Source of the DNA: an uncultured Chryseobacterium sp.
Lineage (GTDB): Bacteria > Bacteroidota > Bacteroidia > Flavobacteriales > Weeksellaceae
Direction: 5' to 3'
Assembly: GCA_913778085.1 (NCBI GenBank)
Contig: CAJYXJ010000014.1
Coordinates: forward strand, 62,001 to 126,000
Length of the DNA: 64,000 nt
Shown piece by piece: positions 46,373-55,849 of the stretch (position 1 is the first letter of the stretch; every line of letters starts with the position of its first letter). Made by a program: the position numbers and the translations under genes. The notes beneath the pieces are model-generated. The model searched no databases. It was not told where the DNA came from and worked only from the letters and a program-made list of their open reading frames with translations.

Positions 46373-46454
46373 TACTATTTTAAAATTGAGACGTCACTAT
46401 TTTAAAATCGAGACCTACCCCAGTTTTTTTCCGGGAAACATCCGGATAACTTTG
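46373..46454 (+). promoter_or_regulatory. Direct-repeat operator and promoter of the lipoprotein-MauE-DUF6520 genes
   Basis: ACTATTTTAAAATTGAGAC (46373-46391) is repeated as ACTATTTTAAAATCGAGAC (46395-46413): 18 of 19 bases alike, period 22 bp (two turns). A full -7 match TAACTTTG follows at 46447-46454, with the -33 area just after the repeats. This is the classic layout of an AraC-family activator site; the divergent TPR-AraC gene starting at 46229 is the likely binder. Confidence 0.7.
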
Positions 46455-46506
46455 GCTTTAGAATTCCAATTCAATTCTCCCCGATTATCACCAAAAAAAT
46501 AATAAA

Positions 46507-46728
46507 ATGAAAAAGTTGATTTCAATTTTAAGTATGGCCCTAGCCTCGGTTTTAATTCAGAACTGTTCCTACCGGGACGAAGATCTTAACCTAGAGGACG
46601 TTCAATCCGGGACGACAAGTAAAATACTCATTATGCGGGGAGATTCCGTTAAAACTTCAGGAGGTCCTGTAAATACGGAGCCCCCGGTGAGGGACGGCGA
46701 TAACTGGCGGTTCATCATCGATAAGTAA
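46507..46728 (+). CDS. Small predicted lipoprotein, 73 aa
   Basis: Signal peptide with lipobox-like LIQNC (Cys at residue 20), then an acidic, soluble 50-residue stretch (EDVQSGTTSKILIMRGDSVKTSGGPVNTEPPVRDGDNWRF). No family known to me. First gene after the direct-repeat promoter, likely in one transcript with the next three. Its small size and lipid anchor suggest an outer- or inner-membrane accessory part. Confidence 0.65.
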   Translation: MKKLISILSMALASVLIQNCSYRDEDLNLEDVQSGTTSKILIMRGDSVKTSGGPVNTEPPVRDGDNWRFIIDK

Positions 46729-46748
46729 CCAGAACAAAACGATACCTT

Positions 46749-46916
46749 ATGATTCCCCATACCTCCATATCCGTTGCTACAGGCTTACCATGTCCGGAAA
46801 GCGGAATTTGGGAAAGTGTGGGGAATTTCAAAACGACCGTGCTTTTGACTAAAGGTGAAAAAATGCCTGCCTATTGCGGGACTAAAATAAAATGGAGATT
46901 AATTCAGATCTGTTAA
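46749..46916 (+). CDS. Small ORF, 55 aa, with C-P-x-S-G-x-W motif
   Basis: ATG at 46749 to TAA at 46914-46916, 20 bases after the lipoprotein stop and 19 bases before the next gene. The product reads ...TGLPCPESGIWES... and ...GEKMPAYCGTKIKWRLIQIC, with three cysteines. A 'CPxSGxW ... G.MP...G....W.L' pattern is seen in small domains that occur alone or fused in several secreted or toxin-associated bacterial proteins; I give no function. Its packing between two genes supports it being real. Confidence 0.5.
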   Translation: MIPHTSISVATGLPCPESGIWESVGNFKTTVLLTKGEKMPAYCGTKIKWRLIQIC

Positions 46917-46935
46917 ACCATATACCGACGTTGCC

Positions 46936-48408
46936 ATGAGAAATTTTCAAAACATTTTTATAAAAGCCGTTTCCTACTTCTTTATGCTGCTGTTTTTTTA
47001 CGCAGCGATCAGTAAAATGATGGATTTTGAAAACTTCCGGGTCCAGATCGCGCAGTCTCCCCTTCTGACTTCTTTCGCCGGCTTCATTGCCTATACCGTA
47101 ATTGGTATCGAATTACTAGTTTGTTTTCTTCTGGCTTTTCCAAGAACTCATCTTGCAGGGCAGTATGCCTCTCTTTCACTGATGTCAGCCTTTACCATTT
47201 ATATTTATATCATTTTACATTACAGCGAATACATACCCTGTTCCTGTGGCGGCATCCTGGAAAAGATGTCATGGACGCAGCATCTGGTATTTAATGTTTT
47301 CTGCGTTTTATTATCCATGGGCGCCATTATAATGCTCAGGAAAAACAAAAGATGGGTCCGACCGGTTGTGCTCGGCATTGTTCTGCCAATATTCTTGGTG
47401 ATAGGGCTGTATCTTTCTTCCGAAAGCAGGTTTAAAAATGAAAATAATTTTACCCGGAGGTATTTTCCAAATGCACTTGTCGAAGACAGCCGTATTTCTC
47501 TGGATCATCAGTTTTACTATTTTGCAGGAAGCAATTCAGAACATCTTTTTTTAGGAGATCTCACCTCGCCGCTTACCATGAAGAAGGTAACACCAGATCT
47601 TACAACCGTGCAGGATCTGAAAGTTAATCTGGATTCTTACGACCATTTTTTTAAGCGTTTGAGACTCACTGTAAAAGATCATTATTATTACTTTTCCGAT
47701 GGAAGCGTTCCGATCATCTACAGAGGAAAATTAAATCAGCCGATTGCAAAAACGGTAAGCTACAGACAAGTTTATTTCAATCAGTTCATCCCTATTGATT
47801 CTTCCAGGTTCGTTTTTAGAACAATCAGCGCAAAGACCAGATCGTTCACCCTGGGCATACAGAAGTATGACACCGGAGCGAAAGCCGTTATGCATCCGGA
47901 AATACTCAGGAAGCAGGCGGACGGTATTTTCGATTCTGACGGAAACCTCATCAGCACTCCTCAAGCCCCTAACCTGATCTACACCTACATGTACCGCAAC
48001 CAGTTTATTGTAATGGATGAACAGTTATCCGTTTTAAATAGGGAGAATACAATCGACACCACATCCGTAGCGAAGATCCGGACAAAAACCCTGTCTGACG
48101 GCAGGACCAAAATGAATGCACCCCCGCTGAAAGTCAATAAACTTCAGACCGCTGTCAATGATGTCCTGTTTAATCAATCCGATTTAATGGGAAAAAACGA
48201 ATCTGAGAAACGCTGGAAATCTTCGTGGGCCATTGACCTGTATCACTTCAGGAAAAAGCAATATGCAGGAAGTTTTTATATCCCGCACCGGAAAGGGAAA
48301 AAACTTACCGGTTTCTGGGCAAGCCGAGACCGAATCTATGTTCTGACAGGATCGGAACTTATTTCATACCGGTACCGGGATCATCTTCTACAAGCTATCA
48401 ATCAATAA
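46936..48408 (+). CDS. MauE/DoxX-like membrane protein with a large C-terminal domain
   Basis: 490 residues. The N-terminal part has four helices of the MauE/DoxX redox type (AVSYFFMLLFFYAAISKMMDF, FIAYTVIGIELLVCFLLAF, YASLSLMSAFTIYIYIILHY, HLVFNVFCVLLSMGAIIML) with a Cys-x-Cys pair in IPCSCGGILEKM (C102, C104), as in methylamine-utilisation MauE-like proteins tied to disulfide handling. A fifth helix (VLGIVLPIFLVIGLYL) leads to about 330 residues of beta-rich sequence (VDSSRFVFRTISAKTRSFTLGIQKYDTG), probably a propeller-like periplasmic domain. The C-terminal part is not a known enzyme. Adjacent genes suggest it serves the secreted four-cysteine peptide at 48466. Confidence 0.7.
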   Translation: MRNFQNIFIKAVSYFFMLLFFYAAISKMMDFENFRVQIAQSPLLTSFAGFIAYTVIGIELLVCFLLAFPRTHLAGQYASLSLMSAFTIYIYIILHYSEYIPCSCGGILEKMSWTQHLVFNVFCVLLSMGAIIMLRKNKRWVRPVVLGIVLPIFLVIGLYLSSESRFKNENNFTRRYFPNALVEDSRISLDHQFYYFAGSNSEHLFLGDLTSPLTMKKVTPDLTTVQDLKVNLDSYDHFFKRLRLTVKDHYYYFSDGSVPIIYRGKLNQPIAKTVSYRQVYFNQFIPIDSSRFVFRTISAKTRSFTLGIQKYDTGAKAVMHPEILRKQADGIFDSDGNLISTPQAPNLIYTYMYRNQFIVMDEQLSVLNRENTIDTTSVAKIRTKTLSDGRTKMNAPPLKVNKLQTAVNDVLFNQSDLMGKNESEKRWKSSWAIDLYHFRKKQYAGSFYIPHRKGKKLTGFWASRDRIYVLTGSELISYRYRDHLLQAINQ

Positions 48409-48465
48409 ATAAGGGGAAGCCGAAAACCTTTTTCAGAGTAGGCACATCATTAAACATTTTTTATT

Positions 48466-48723
48466 ATGAAAAAATTCATTATGCCGGCAGTCATTATGGC
48501 AATGGCTACGGGCGCTGCATTCGCAGCGAAAAAAACGGACAGCCAAAAAGCGGTGGTCTCAGGGTACCGATTCGGAAATGCGGGCGAGCCGGCCTGCGTC
48601 ATCACCCCGAAGAGCTGTGAAACCACGGGAAACATTGTATGTACGTACAATGGACAGCAATTGCATCAACTGGAAGACTCCATGTGCGGGAACGAGTTGT
48701 TTGAAATTGTGACCAATCCATAA
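48466..48723 (+). CDS. DUF6520-type secreted peptide with four cysteines
   Basis: 85 residues: signal peptide ending AAFA (residue 20) and a 65-residue mature part with four Cys (44, 51, 59, 74) and repeated polar Gly/Pro turns (GYRFGNAGEPACVITPKSC, IVCTYNGQQLHQ). It fits the small Bacteroidota family DUF6520 by size, leader and Cys pattern, without a known function. A strong terminator follows. Placement right after the MauE-like gene suggests disulfide formation or an exported product; a role as an RNA-free peptide signal or toxin is speculation. Confidence 0.7.
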   Translation: MKKFIMPAVIMAMATGAAFAAKKTDSQKAVVSGYRFGNAGEPACVITPKSCETTGNIVCTYNGQQLHQLEDSMCGNELFEIVTNP

Positions 48724-48731
48724 GCAAATGG

Positions 48732-48761
48732 GAAAGGATGCCTCGGCATCCTTTCTTTTTT
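48732..48761 (+). terminator. Strong intrinsic terminator between the DUF6520 and S9 genes
   Basis: Stem GAAAGGATGCC (48732-48742) / GGCATCCTTTC (48745-48755) with a tight loop, followed by TTTTTT. It ends the rightward operon and separates it from the convergent S9 peptidase gene (stop at 48779). Confidence 0.9.
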
Positions 48762-48778
48762 ACGGTGAAATATTCTTA

Positions 48779-51286
48779 TTATTTGGGTTTGACCATCTGT
48801 TTGTTGATCCATTCCACATCCGTCTTATCTTTTAGGAAATAATCCAGCCATTCGGCGGCACGTTGATGCATATCTTCTTTCTGCCAGGTTTCCCTACCCA
48901 AATCATGACCGACATCAGGATAAAATAAAGCGACCACGTCTTTTTTGTTTCTTTTCAACCCGATATAGAACTCCTGCACCTGTTCCCAGAAAATATTCTC
49001 GTCCTTCTTCCCGGCCCACAGCAGTATCGGGGCATTTACCTTTTCTGCGTAATGGATGGGGTTATTCTTAAAATAGAGCTCTTTATTCTCCGCAAACGGC
49101 GGCATCTCATACTGTCCGGACTCGAACTGAAAATAAAAAGGACTGCTGAAATTACGGTTGTATGAAAAATAAGACCTGACGATATCACTGTTCCCGGCAC
49201 CTGAAATGTAGGTCGCAAACCGGTTGGAATGGGTGGCAATGAAATTGGTGCTGTATCCGCCGTGCGAATGCCCCATCAAAGCCACTTTTGTAAAATCAAT
49301 ATTTTTATGATTCTGAAGGGCATCCATGGCTTTATTGACGCAATCTAAAGCACCGTATCCCGTGCCTTCATTTCCGTAAGCGATATCGGGCTCAAAGACA
49401 AAATAGCCTCTTTCAATCAAGCCTCTCTTATCATAGGCCACATAGCTGGCATTGCCTTTTATCATATACTCATTGGTTTTATACCGCTGGATCTGGTAAA
49501 TCTTGACGACCATCGGATACTTCTTGTCAGGATTAAAACCGGCCGGATAATACAGCGTTCCCTGCAGGTCTTTACCGGTGTTGTTTCTATACCGGATGAC
49601 TTCAGCTTTCAGGGTACGGGCCAACGGGTCCTCCGTATTGGACTGAAAAATCATGTTGGTCCCTCCTTTTCTGGTCCGGATCATCAGACGGGCGGGCAGA
49701 TTATAATTCTCTTCCAGATAAACGAACTGCTCCAGGGAAGGATTCCAGGCAAAATCAATTATTCTGTTTTTTGTTTTAGGTATGATGTTTTTCGTCCTCC
49801 CCTGTTTTATCACCTCATACGCCATTTCATTATTGTCAAAATCGTACTTCCTCACCATAACCGGCTGATCGGAACGGATGGTTTGCATCGCAAAGTAATA
49901 CTCATTAATCTGCCGGTCGGTATGGCCGTTCAGGATTTTGGTTTCTGACCCGTTTTCTCCTTTCGCTAACGGCAAAAGCTTTTTCGTCGCCATCTCATAC
50001 TGCCATAACCCTTCCCTACTGTCAAAGTAAACAGAGCGGTTATCCTGCGTAAAAAATGGTGTCCTCAGGTTTTCCCGGTTAATGGTTACCTTCACCATCG
50101 ATCGGACGTCCCATAAAGTCCAGAAATGATGATCCTCACTTCCCATCAGGTACCGCCCGTCTTCATTATAGATGATTTCCGGTGATTTATAGGTGACCCC
50201 CGTGTAACTCCCTAAAAGAGTTTCCTTTTTTGTACCAAGATGGTACAGTTTTAATTGGATGGTAGGAACCTGTTCCGTGTAATTATGGTTTTTATAAGGA
50301 TCATATTTCAGCAGAAAGTCTGGATTGTTGAACACCACAAATACTTCATCCGTCGTGGAATCCAGCTTTTCCAGGGTATTCCGGTGGCTGTCCCAAATCA
50401 AAAATGCCTTGTTGAATTTTCCTTTATAGATGGATCTGATGTTGGATTCGTTGCCATACCAGATCTCCGGTAAGGTCTTATCGGGCATCACTTTCTTACG
50501 GGTCTGGATCAGGTATAAGCCTTTGTTGCCGATCGGTGACAGTTCCATTTCATCAAAATCGCCGACCAGGTACCCGAGTTGGATTTTTGAAAGATGACCT
50601 GTTGCCAGGTTAACCATCGATACATCTGGCTCAGTCTTTGAATCCGTCCGCACCAGAACATACTGCTCGTCACTGCTATAAACTACCGACCGGATTCTGT
50701 CTTTACTCGTGCAGAGTGTTTTGATCCCCGAAGGCGTTATCCTGATCAGATTCGACGATCCCGGGTCCTCCTGATGAATGATAAAACCGGTATTGTCAAT
50801 CGACTGGATACTGTTTACGCCTTGTAACGCATACCGCAACCGGCTGTCTTTTCCATAAACCTGTAAACGGCCGCCTTGCTGAAGAATGGCATACAGGACC
50901 TGTTTTCCATTCATGCTGAGTGTAGAGATCTGCTGAACGCGTTCGTATTTTTTTTCAGACTTGGTCCTCAGGTCATGATATTCCGCCCGGCCGTTTCCAA
51001 AGGCCAGCAAACGGTCCTCATCCATAAATCGGAATTCCGTCATTTGATGCAGAATCAACGAGGGTTCCTGAGGACGGTCCTTATTAAAAACAAGCGCCGT
51101 GTCCCTGTTCTTGTAATACCATTTCCGGATAACCGTCCACTGAAGATCTTCGGAGTGTCCTGCGCTGCTGATGGAATATTGCTCATGGCCAGCTCTCAGT
51201 GAATCCCGGCTGGTCGCCGGGATCATGAAACAAAATCCCTGGAGCAGCACCATGCCAACCACCCCTATGGATTTAATAGCCTTCAT
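48779..51286 (-). CDS. S9-family serine peptidase (prolyl oligopeptidase type)
   Basis: 835 residues, secreted (MKAIKSIGVVGMVLLQGFCFMIP). The N-terminal two thirds form a beta-propeller (EYHDLRTKSEKKYERVQQISTLSMNG and later blade-like repeats). The C-terminal alpha/beta-hydrolase has the catalytic triad in the normal order: GHSHGGYS (Ser674), GKKDENIFW (Asp762) and DVGHDLG (His794). Such enzymes (DPP IV/acylaminoacyl peptidase relatives) cut small peptides. It overlaps the SusD gene's stop by 14 bases, so it lies in one operon with SusC-SusD, suggesting peptide uptake. Confidence 0.92.
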   Translation of the reverse strand: MKAIKSIGVVGMVLLQGFCFMIPATSRDSLRAGHEQYSISSAGHSEDLQWTVIRKWYYKNRDTALVFNKDRPQEPSLILHQMTEFRFMDEDRLLAFGNGRAEYHDLRTKSEKKYERVQQISTLSMNGKQVLYAILQQGGRLQVYGKDSRLRYALQGVNSIQSIDNTGFIIHQEDPGSSNLIRITPSGIKTLCTSKDRIRSVVYSSDEQYVLVRTDSKTEPDVSMVNLATGHLSKIQLGYLVGDFDEMELSPIGNKGLYLIQTRKKVMPDKTLPEIWYGNESNIRSIYKGKFNKAFLIWDSHRNTLEKLDSTTDEVFVVFNNPDFLLKYDPYKNHNYTEQVPTIQLKLYHLGTKKETLLGSYTGVTYKSPEIIYNEDGRYLMGSEDHHFWTLWDVRSMVKVTINRENLRTPFFTQDNRSVYFDSREGLWQYEMATKKLLPLAKGENGSETKILNGHTDRQINEYYFAMQTIRSDQPVMVRKYDFDNNEMAYEVIKQGRTKNIIPKTKNRIIDFAWNPSLEQFVYLEENYNLPARLMIRTRKGGTNMIFQSNTEDPLARTLKAEVIRYRNNTGKDLQGTLYYPAGFNPDKKYPMVVKIYQIQRYKTNEYMIKGNASYVAYDKRGLIERGYFVFEPDIAYGNEGTGYGALDCVNKAMDALQNHKNIDFTKVALMGHSHGGYSTNFIATHSNRFATYISGAGNSDIVRSYFSYNRNFSSPFYFQFESGQYEMPPFAENKELYFKNNPIHYAEKVNAPILLWAGKKDENIFWEQVQEFYIGLKRNKKDVVALFYPDVGHDLGRETWQKEDMHQRAAEWLDYFLKDKTDVEWINKQMVKPK

Positions 51287-52655
51287 TCTGGGGATTCAGG
51301 TTTTTATTCAACAGCAGTTCCTTCTGCGGGATCGGCCAGAACGCATGGTACGTTTTAAAGTTGGGCTTGGTCAGACTCAGCATTCCCAACATCCCTGCTC
51401 TTTTTAAATTCATAAAGCGAAGACCCATCTCTGCAAAAAACTCTTTCCTGTTCTCGGCGAGGATTTCGGTTTTAAGGCTTTCTTTTGTTACTGTGCTCGA
51501 TAAAGCCGGCAAACCCGCTCTTTCTCTGGTGGCATTGACAAACGAAAGCGCCTCAGTAAGTTTGTTCTGTTGGGCCAGTGCTTCGGCAAGCAGCAGGTAT
51601 ACCTCCTCCAGCCTGAAGACGATGGAATACTCGGTGCTATTGTTGCTGATGGCTTTGTATTTGGAAGGCCGGTATTTGGTGGCCTGGTTGAAGCTTACCG
51701 GCGTAATCCATTGTGATTTTCGTAGATCACCGGAGGTAAAACTGCTGACCAAATCGGATGAAAGTGAATAGACCGAAGGTGCCGAATTCACAAAATAATA
51801 CAGGGTGGCCTCCTTCGTCGGATCGACTGCGTTTTTGGGTTTCAGCTGGAACAGGATGTGCTTCCCGTTTTTCAGAAATACCTTGGACAGATCCGGCTCA
51901 AATTGATACAAGGGATTGGTGACAATGCCTTTCAACAGAACCTCAGCCTCATTCCATTTGTTTTGGGACATCAGGACCTTAGCCAGAAGAAATTCTGCTG
52001 CTTTGCGATTCACCACGATGCGTTCCGGCTCCCGGTAGGAGTCGGACAACAGCGGGACTGCTTCCTTAAGGTCATCTTCCAGTTTCTGCAATGTAGCAGC
52101 AGCGTTTATCTTTGAGAGATTGCGGTTGATCTCATAATCCGTGGTGGTCGGATAAGGAATATTGCCGAATGCCTGCTGAAGATAAAACAGGACCAGCGAC
52201 CTGATAAAAAGGGCCTCCCCTTTGATTCTCTGCTTTTCACTGCCGCTGATGCCGGATGATCCAGCCATTCCTCCGATAATGGCATTGGCCTGATACACTT
52301 TCTGATAAGCCGAGGTCCAGTACGCATAGACCGCGACGTTATCGTCGATCTGGATATTCCGGTAGAGGTCGTATTCCGCATTCACCACCGAGGTGGCGTG
52401 GCTTTCAAGATCGTCGGCATAAATTCCCAACAGGGCTCCTGCCCCTCTGGCGCCACCTGAAACCGGTGAATCTTCCCAGAGCCCGGCATAGAGTCCTGCG
52501 AGGGCGGCATTGGCGGTCTGTACATCCTGGAACACCAGCTGGGTGCTGATCTGGTTCGAAGGGAAATCGACTTCAACAAGATTTTCACAGGAAGCCATGG
52601 TAAGCAGAAGCCCCGACAGCAAAAATAATTGAGGTTTTAAATATCGTGTTTTCAT
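51273..52655 (-). CDS. SusD/RagB-family nutrient-binding lipoprotein
   Basis: 460 residues. Lipoprotein signal with lipobox LTMASC (Cys at 23), TPR-rich SusD fold with LAGLYAGLWEDSPVSGG, KIKGEALFIRSLVLFYLQQAFGNIPYPTTTDYEINRN, RIVVNRKAAEFLLAKVLMSQNKWNEAEVLLKG, and the C-terminal RERAGLPAL...ENRKEFFAEMGLRFMNLKRAG...FWPIPQKELLLN. Sits on the outer face of the outer membrane as the lid of the SusC channel. Ligand probably a peptide given the adjoining peptidase. Confidence 0.93.
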   Translation of the reverse strand: MKTRYLKPQLFLLSGLLLTMASCENLVEVDFPSNQISTQLVFQDVQTANAALAGLYAGLWEDSPVSGGARGAGALLGIYADDLESHATSVVNAEYDLYRNIQIDDNVAVYAYWTSAYQKVYQANAIIGGMAGSSGISGSEKQRIKGEALFIRSLVLFYLQQAFGNIPYPTTTDYEINRNLSKINAAATLQKLEDDLKEAVPLLSDSYREPERIVVNRKAAEFLLAKVLMSQNKWNEAEVLLKGIVTNPLYQFEPDLSKVFLKNGKHILFQLKPKNAVDPTKEATLYYFVNSAPSVYSLSSDLVSSFTSGDLRKSQWITPVSFNQATKYRPSKYKAISNNSTEYSIVFRLEEVYLLLAEALAQQNKLTEALSFVNATRERAGLPALSSTVTKESLKTEILAENRKEFFAEMGLRFMNLKRAGMLGMLSLTKPNFKTYHAFWPIPQKELLLNKNLNPQNEGY

Positions 52656-52666
52656 TATTACATTTT

Positions 52667-55600
52667 TTAAAAGTTAATCTGCGCGCCGAAGGAATAGGTT
52701 CTCAGCGGCGGAAGGTATCCTGCCGTGACAAACTCAGGATCGATTCCGTAATAGTTGGTGAGGGTCAGCAGGTTCTGGCCCTGTACATAGACTTTTACAC
52801 TTCGGAGAAATCCAGAGGGTACCGGGATGGAATAACCCAGCTGCACATTCTTCAGACGGATGAACGAAGCATCGGAAACCGAGGCAGTGCTGTTCTGGAA
52901 ATACGTATGCAGGGCTGATTTGGTTCCGTCGGCACCGGTGGTATACGGCATATACGCTCCATCGGGATTGGACGGCGACCAGACGTTCAGTACCTCTACC
53001 GGCTGGTTGCTCTGGCTTCCTGCAATCAGCATATTCCGGTTGTAATTGAAATTGTCCTGCTTCACAAACTGGAACAGGAAAGACAAATCCCAGTTTTTAT
53101 ACCGCAGATTGTTGCTCCATCCGCCAAAATACCGGACATCGGTATTGCCGATCACCTGGTTGTCATACGGTGACGATATTTTGCCGTCCTTATTATAATC
53201 TTTAAAGCGGTACAGCCCTGTTGCCGGATCAATGCCTTCGTATTGATACAGCTTTACGATGGAGGTCGATTCCCCGATCACATACCGGTTGGCATAGGTC
53301 GATCCTTCCAGCCCCGGAAAAGACAGCAGCCTGTTCTTCGGGAAGCTGATGTTGAAGCCGGTCTGCCAGGTGAATGCTCCTTCGGATAACGGTTTTGCGC
53401 TCAGTTCCAGTTCAAAGCCCCGGTTTTCAACGGTGGCGTCCAGGTTGGCCAGCACTGCGTTGAAACCGGTGACGGTCGGAAGCTGGATGCCGACCAGTTG
53501 GTTGGACGAACGGTTCCGGTACCAGGCCCCGGTAAAGTTGATCCTGTTTTTGAAAAAGCCCAGTTCTATAGCGGTTTCCAGTTTCGTTGTTTTTTCCCAG
53601 CTGTAGTCGGGATTGAATAACCTTGCCGGCAGCAGCCCCGCCACGTTGTTATAAATCAATGTGGAGGTCGTGTAATTATCCAGAAACTGGTAATCGCCGA
53701 TGTTATCGCTGCCGGCCGTTCCGAAGCTTCCTCTTAGTTTGGCAAAGCTGATCCACCGGACATCTTTTAAAAAGTTTTCATTGGAGAGGATCCAGGCGGC
53801 GCCTACCGCTCCGAAATTGGCAAACCGTTTATTGGGCCCGAACCGGCTGCTGCCGTCCCTTCGGCCTGTGATGTTGAGGAAATACCTTTTATCATATTGG
53901 TAGTTGATCCTTCCGAATACTGCCGCATACCGGTATTCCGTGTTGATCTGGTCCCCGACCGTCCGGGTCTTGGCGGCGCTGATGTTCGTCATAAAAAGGT
54001 TGCTGTCGAATCCTACCCCGACCAGTGAGCCTGACCGGTTGGTCTCATTCTGAATGCTGGCTCCGGCAAGCACGGTGATTTCATACTTTGCCTTTTTCAG
54101 ATTCCATTCTGCCTGGGGTTCGAAAATGTAGGAAAATCGGTTCTGGTTGTTTTTTGAGGTCCGCGAGTACGCGCTCGACTGCCCGGTTGCGGTGGACGGG
54201 TTGTAAATGGTATTCGGCTGTAATGCCCATTCTTTGAACGTGTTGTAATTGATCCCGCCGTTCAGTTTGATCTTCAGGTGGCTGACCACCTCGTATTCTG
54301 CATTGACATTGGTAATAAACTGCAAATTGTCATTTGAATAGGTGCTGTTGTACATCGCTGCCGGGTTGGTGTACGTGTTGTTCTCCCAATTTAAGCTGCC
54401 GTCTGCATTATACAGTTGTGGCGCATTCGGTGCCAGCAGGTACGCCTGCCTTGAAATGTCCTGCCTGACCAGATTGTTATCAATCTTGGAGAAGATGTTC
54501 GACACGTTTAACTGGAACCGGTTGTCCTTTGAGCGGTGAGCGATGTTGCTGTTGATCGTATTGGTCCGGTACCGGAAATCATCCCTGAACACCGTGGCCT
54601 GCTCCGAATGCCCGAGGCTCAGCAGAAAGGACGTGGTTTCACTGCCTCCGCTTAAGGAGAACTGGGTGCTGTAGGAAGCGGCGGTATTGCCGATCAGTTC
54701 TTGTACCCAGTCGGTATCCCGGTTCTGATCCCATACGCCGTTGACATCGTAGGCGTTGGCAGGATAGGTTGACATCCCGTCATTGCTATACGCCTGGCGC
54801 CTCATCTCCAGGTACTGGGCGGTGTTCATCATGTTCATCTTTGACGCCACCCGGCTGAGCCCGTAGTTGGTATTGATGCTGAAAGCCAGTCTTTTGTTTT
54901 TGCCCTGCTTGGTGGTGACCAGTACCACGCCGTTGGCGCCCCTGGAGCCGTAAATGGCCGTGGCATCCGCATCTTTCAGGATCTCGATGCTTTCGATGTC
55001 GTTGGGGCTGATGCTGTTCAGCGGGTTGATGTTCTTGGTCGGAAGAATGGACGCGCTGTAGAGCGAGGTCATCGACCCGCCCACCGGAACACCGTCGATC
55101 ACATACAGCGGCTGGTTGCCGTCGATCTCGGAATTGGACAGGTTCCTTAAGCTGTTGCGCCCCCGGATCTGTACATCAAAGCCTCCGCCGGGCGTTCCGG
55201 AATTCTGCGTGATGCTGACCCCTGCCATCCTACCCTGTGCTGCTGACAGGACATTGGCCACCGGCTGGTTTTCGAGGTCTTTTGCGGAAACCCGCACCAT
55301 GCTGCCGGTTCTTTCTTTGTCCCTGACTTTGTAATAGCCTGCGTTGAGAATAACTTCTTCGATTCCCTTTACTTTCTGTTCTAAGCTGATGTTGATAATG
55401 GTCCGGTTGCTGATCTCGATTTGCTGTTCTGCATACTCCGGATGCCTGAACCACAGGATGGGATTTTCTGCTGACACCTGCACGGTGTAGGTTCCGTTGC
55501 TGCCGGTCCGGGTGAACTGGTCACTGCCTTCCTGGAAGATCATGACGCCTGAAAGCGGTTGGCCGGATGCGGTAACGGTCCCGGAAATGGTGCGGGTCTG

Positions 55601-55678
55601 GGCTTTTGTACTGATGCTGAACGCCGTTAGCACAAGGCCAAAGAAAATACCTCCTATGGGATGATAGGAATTTTTCAT
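52667..55678 (-). CDS. SusC/RagA-family TonB-dependent outer-membrane transporter
   Basis: 1003 residues from the ATG at 55678, which puts the signal peptide first (IGGIFFGLVLTAFSISTKAQ); a start 20 codons upstream is rejected for lack of a leader. Order: carboxypeptidase-like domain (TISGTVTASGQPLSGVMIFQEGS), plug with ANVLSAAQGRMAGVSITQNSGTPGGGFDVQIRGRNSL and the SusC signature PLYVIDGVPVGG, GSRGANGVVLVTTKQG, then barrel strands ending FGAQINF. Together with SusD it imports a substrate by TonB energy. The gene precedes SusD by 11 bases and S9 follows. Confidence 0.95.
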   Translation of the reverse strand: MKNSYHPIGGIFFGLVLTAFSISTKAQTRTISGTVTASGQPLSGVMIFQEGSDQFTRTGSNGTYTVQVSAENPILWFRHPEYAEQQIEISNRTIINISLEQKVKGIEEVILNAGYYKVRDKERTGSMVRVSAKDLENQPVANVLSAAQGRMAGVSITQNSGTPGGGFDVQIRGRNSLRNLSNSEIDGNQPLYVIDGVPVGGSMTSLYSASILPTKNINPLNSISPNDIESIEILKDADATAIYGSRGANGVVLVTTKQGKNKRLAFSINTNYGLSRVASKMNMMNTAQYLEMRRQAYSNDGMSTYPANAYDVNGVWDQNRDTDWVQELIGNTAASYSTQFSLSGGSETTSFLLSLGHSEQATVFRDDFRYRTNTINSNIAHRSKDNRFQLNVSNIFSKIDNNLVRQDISRQAYLLAPNAPQLYNADGSLNWENNTYTNPAAMYNSTYSNDNLQFITNVNAEYEVVSHLKIKLNGGINYNTFKEWALQPNTIYNPSTATGQSSAYSRTSKNNQNRFSYIFEPQAEWNLKKAKYEITVLAGASIQNETNRSGSLVGVGFDSNLFMTNISAAKTRTVGDQINTEYRYAAVFGRINYQYDKRYFLNITGRRDGSSRFGPNKRFANFGAVGAAWILSNENFLKDVRWISFAKLRGSFGTAGSDNIGDYQFLDNYTTSTLIYNNVAGLLPARLFNPDYSWEKTTKLETAIELGFFKNRINFTGAWYRNRSSNQLVGIQLPTVTGFNAVLANLDATVENRGFELELSAKPLSEGAFTWQTGFNISFPKNRLLSFPGLEGSTYANRYVIGESTSIVKLYQYEGIDPATGLYRFKDYNKDGKISSPYDNQVIGNTDVRYFGGWSNNLRYKNWDLSFLFQFVKQDNFNYNRNMLIAGSQSNQPVEVLNVWSPSNPDGAYMPYTTGADGTKSALHTYFQNSTASVSDASFIRLKNVQLGYSIPVPSGFLRSVKVYVQGQNLLTLTNYYGIDPEFVTAGYLPPLRTYSFGAQINF

Positions 55679-55849
55679 AGATTTGTAAAGGTTTTTAATT
55701 CTAAAGATTAATGACTGCGCTCTTTCCCGCGGCTGCAAACTTTTGGGAAAGGGCTTTTTTATTTTATTTTTCTGATGTTTTTATTCTTATTTGTTCATAA
55801 ATATTGCTAAAATACCTGGCTTTCTTTCCCTACCGGGAAATTAGAGGGA

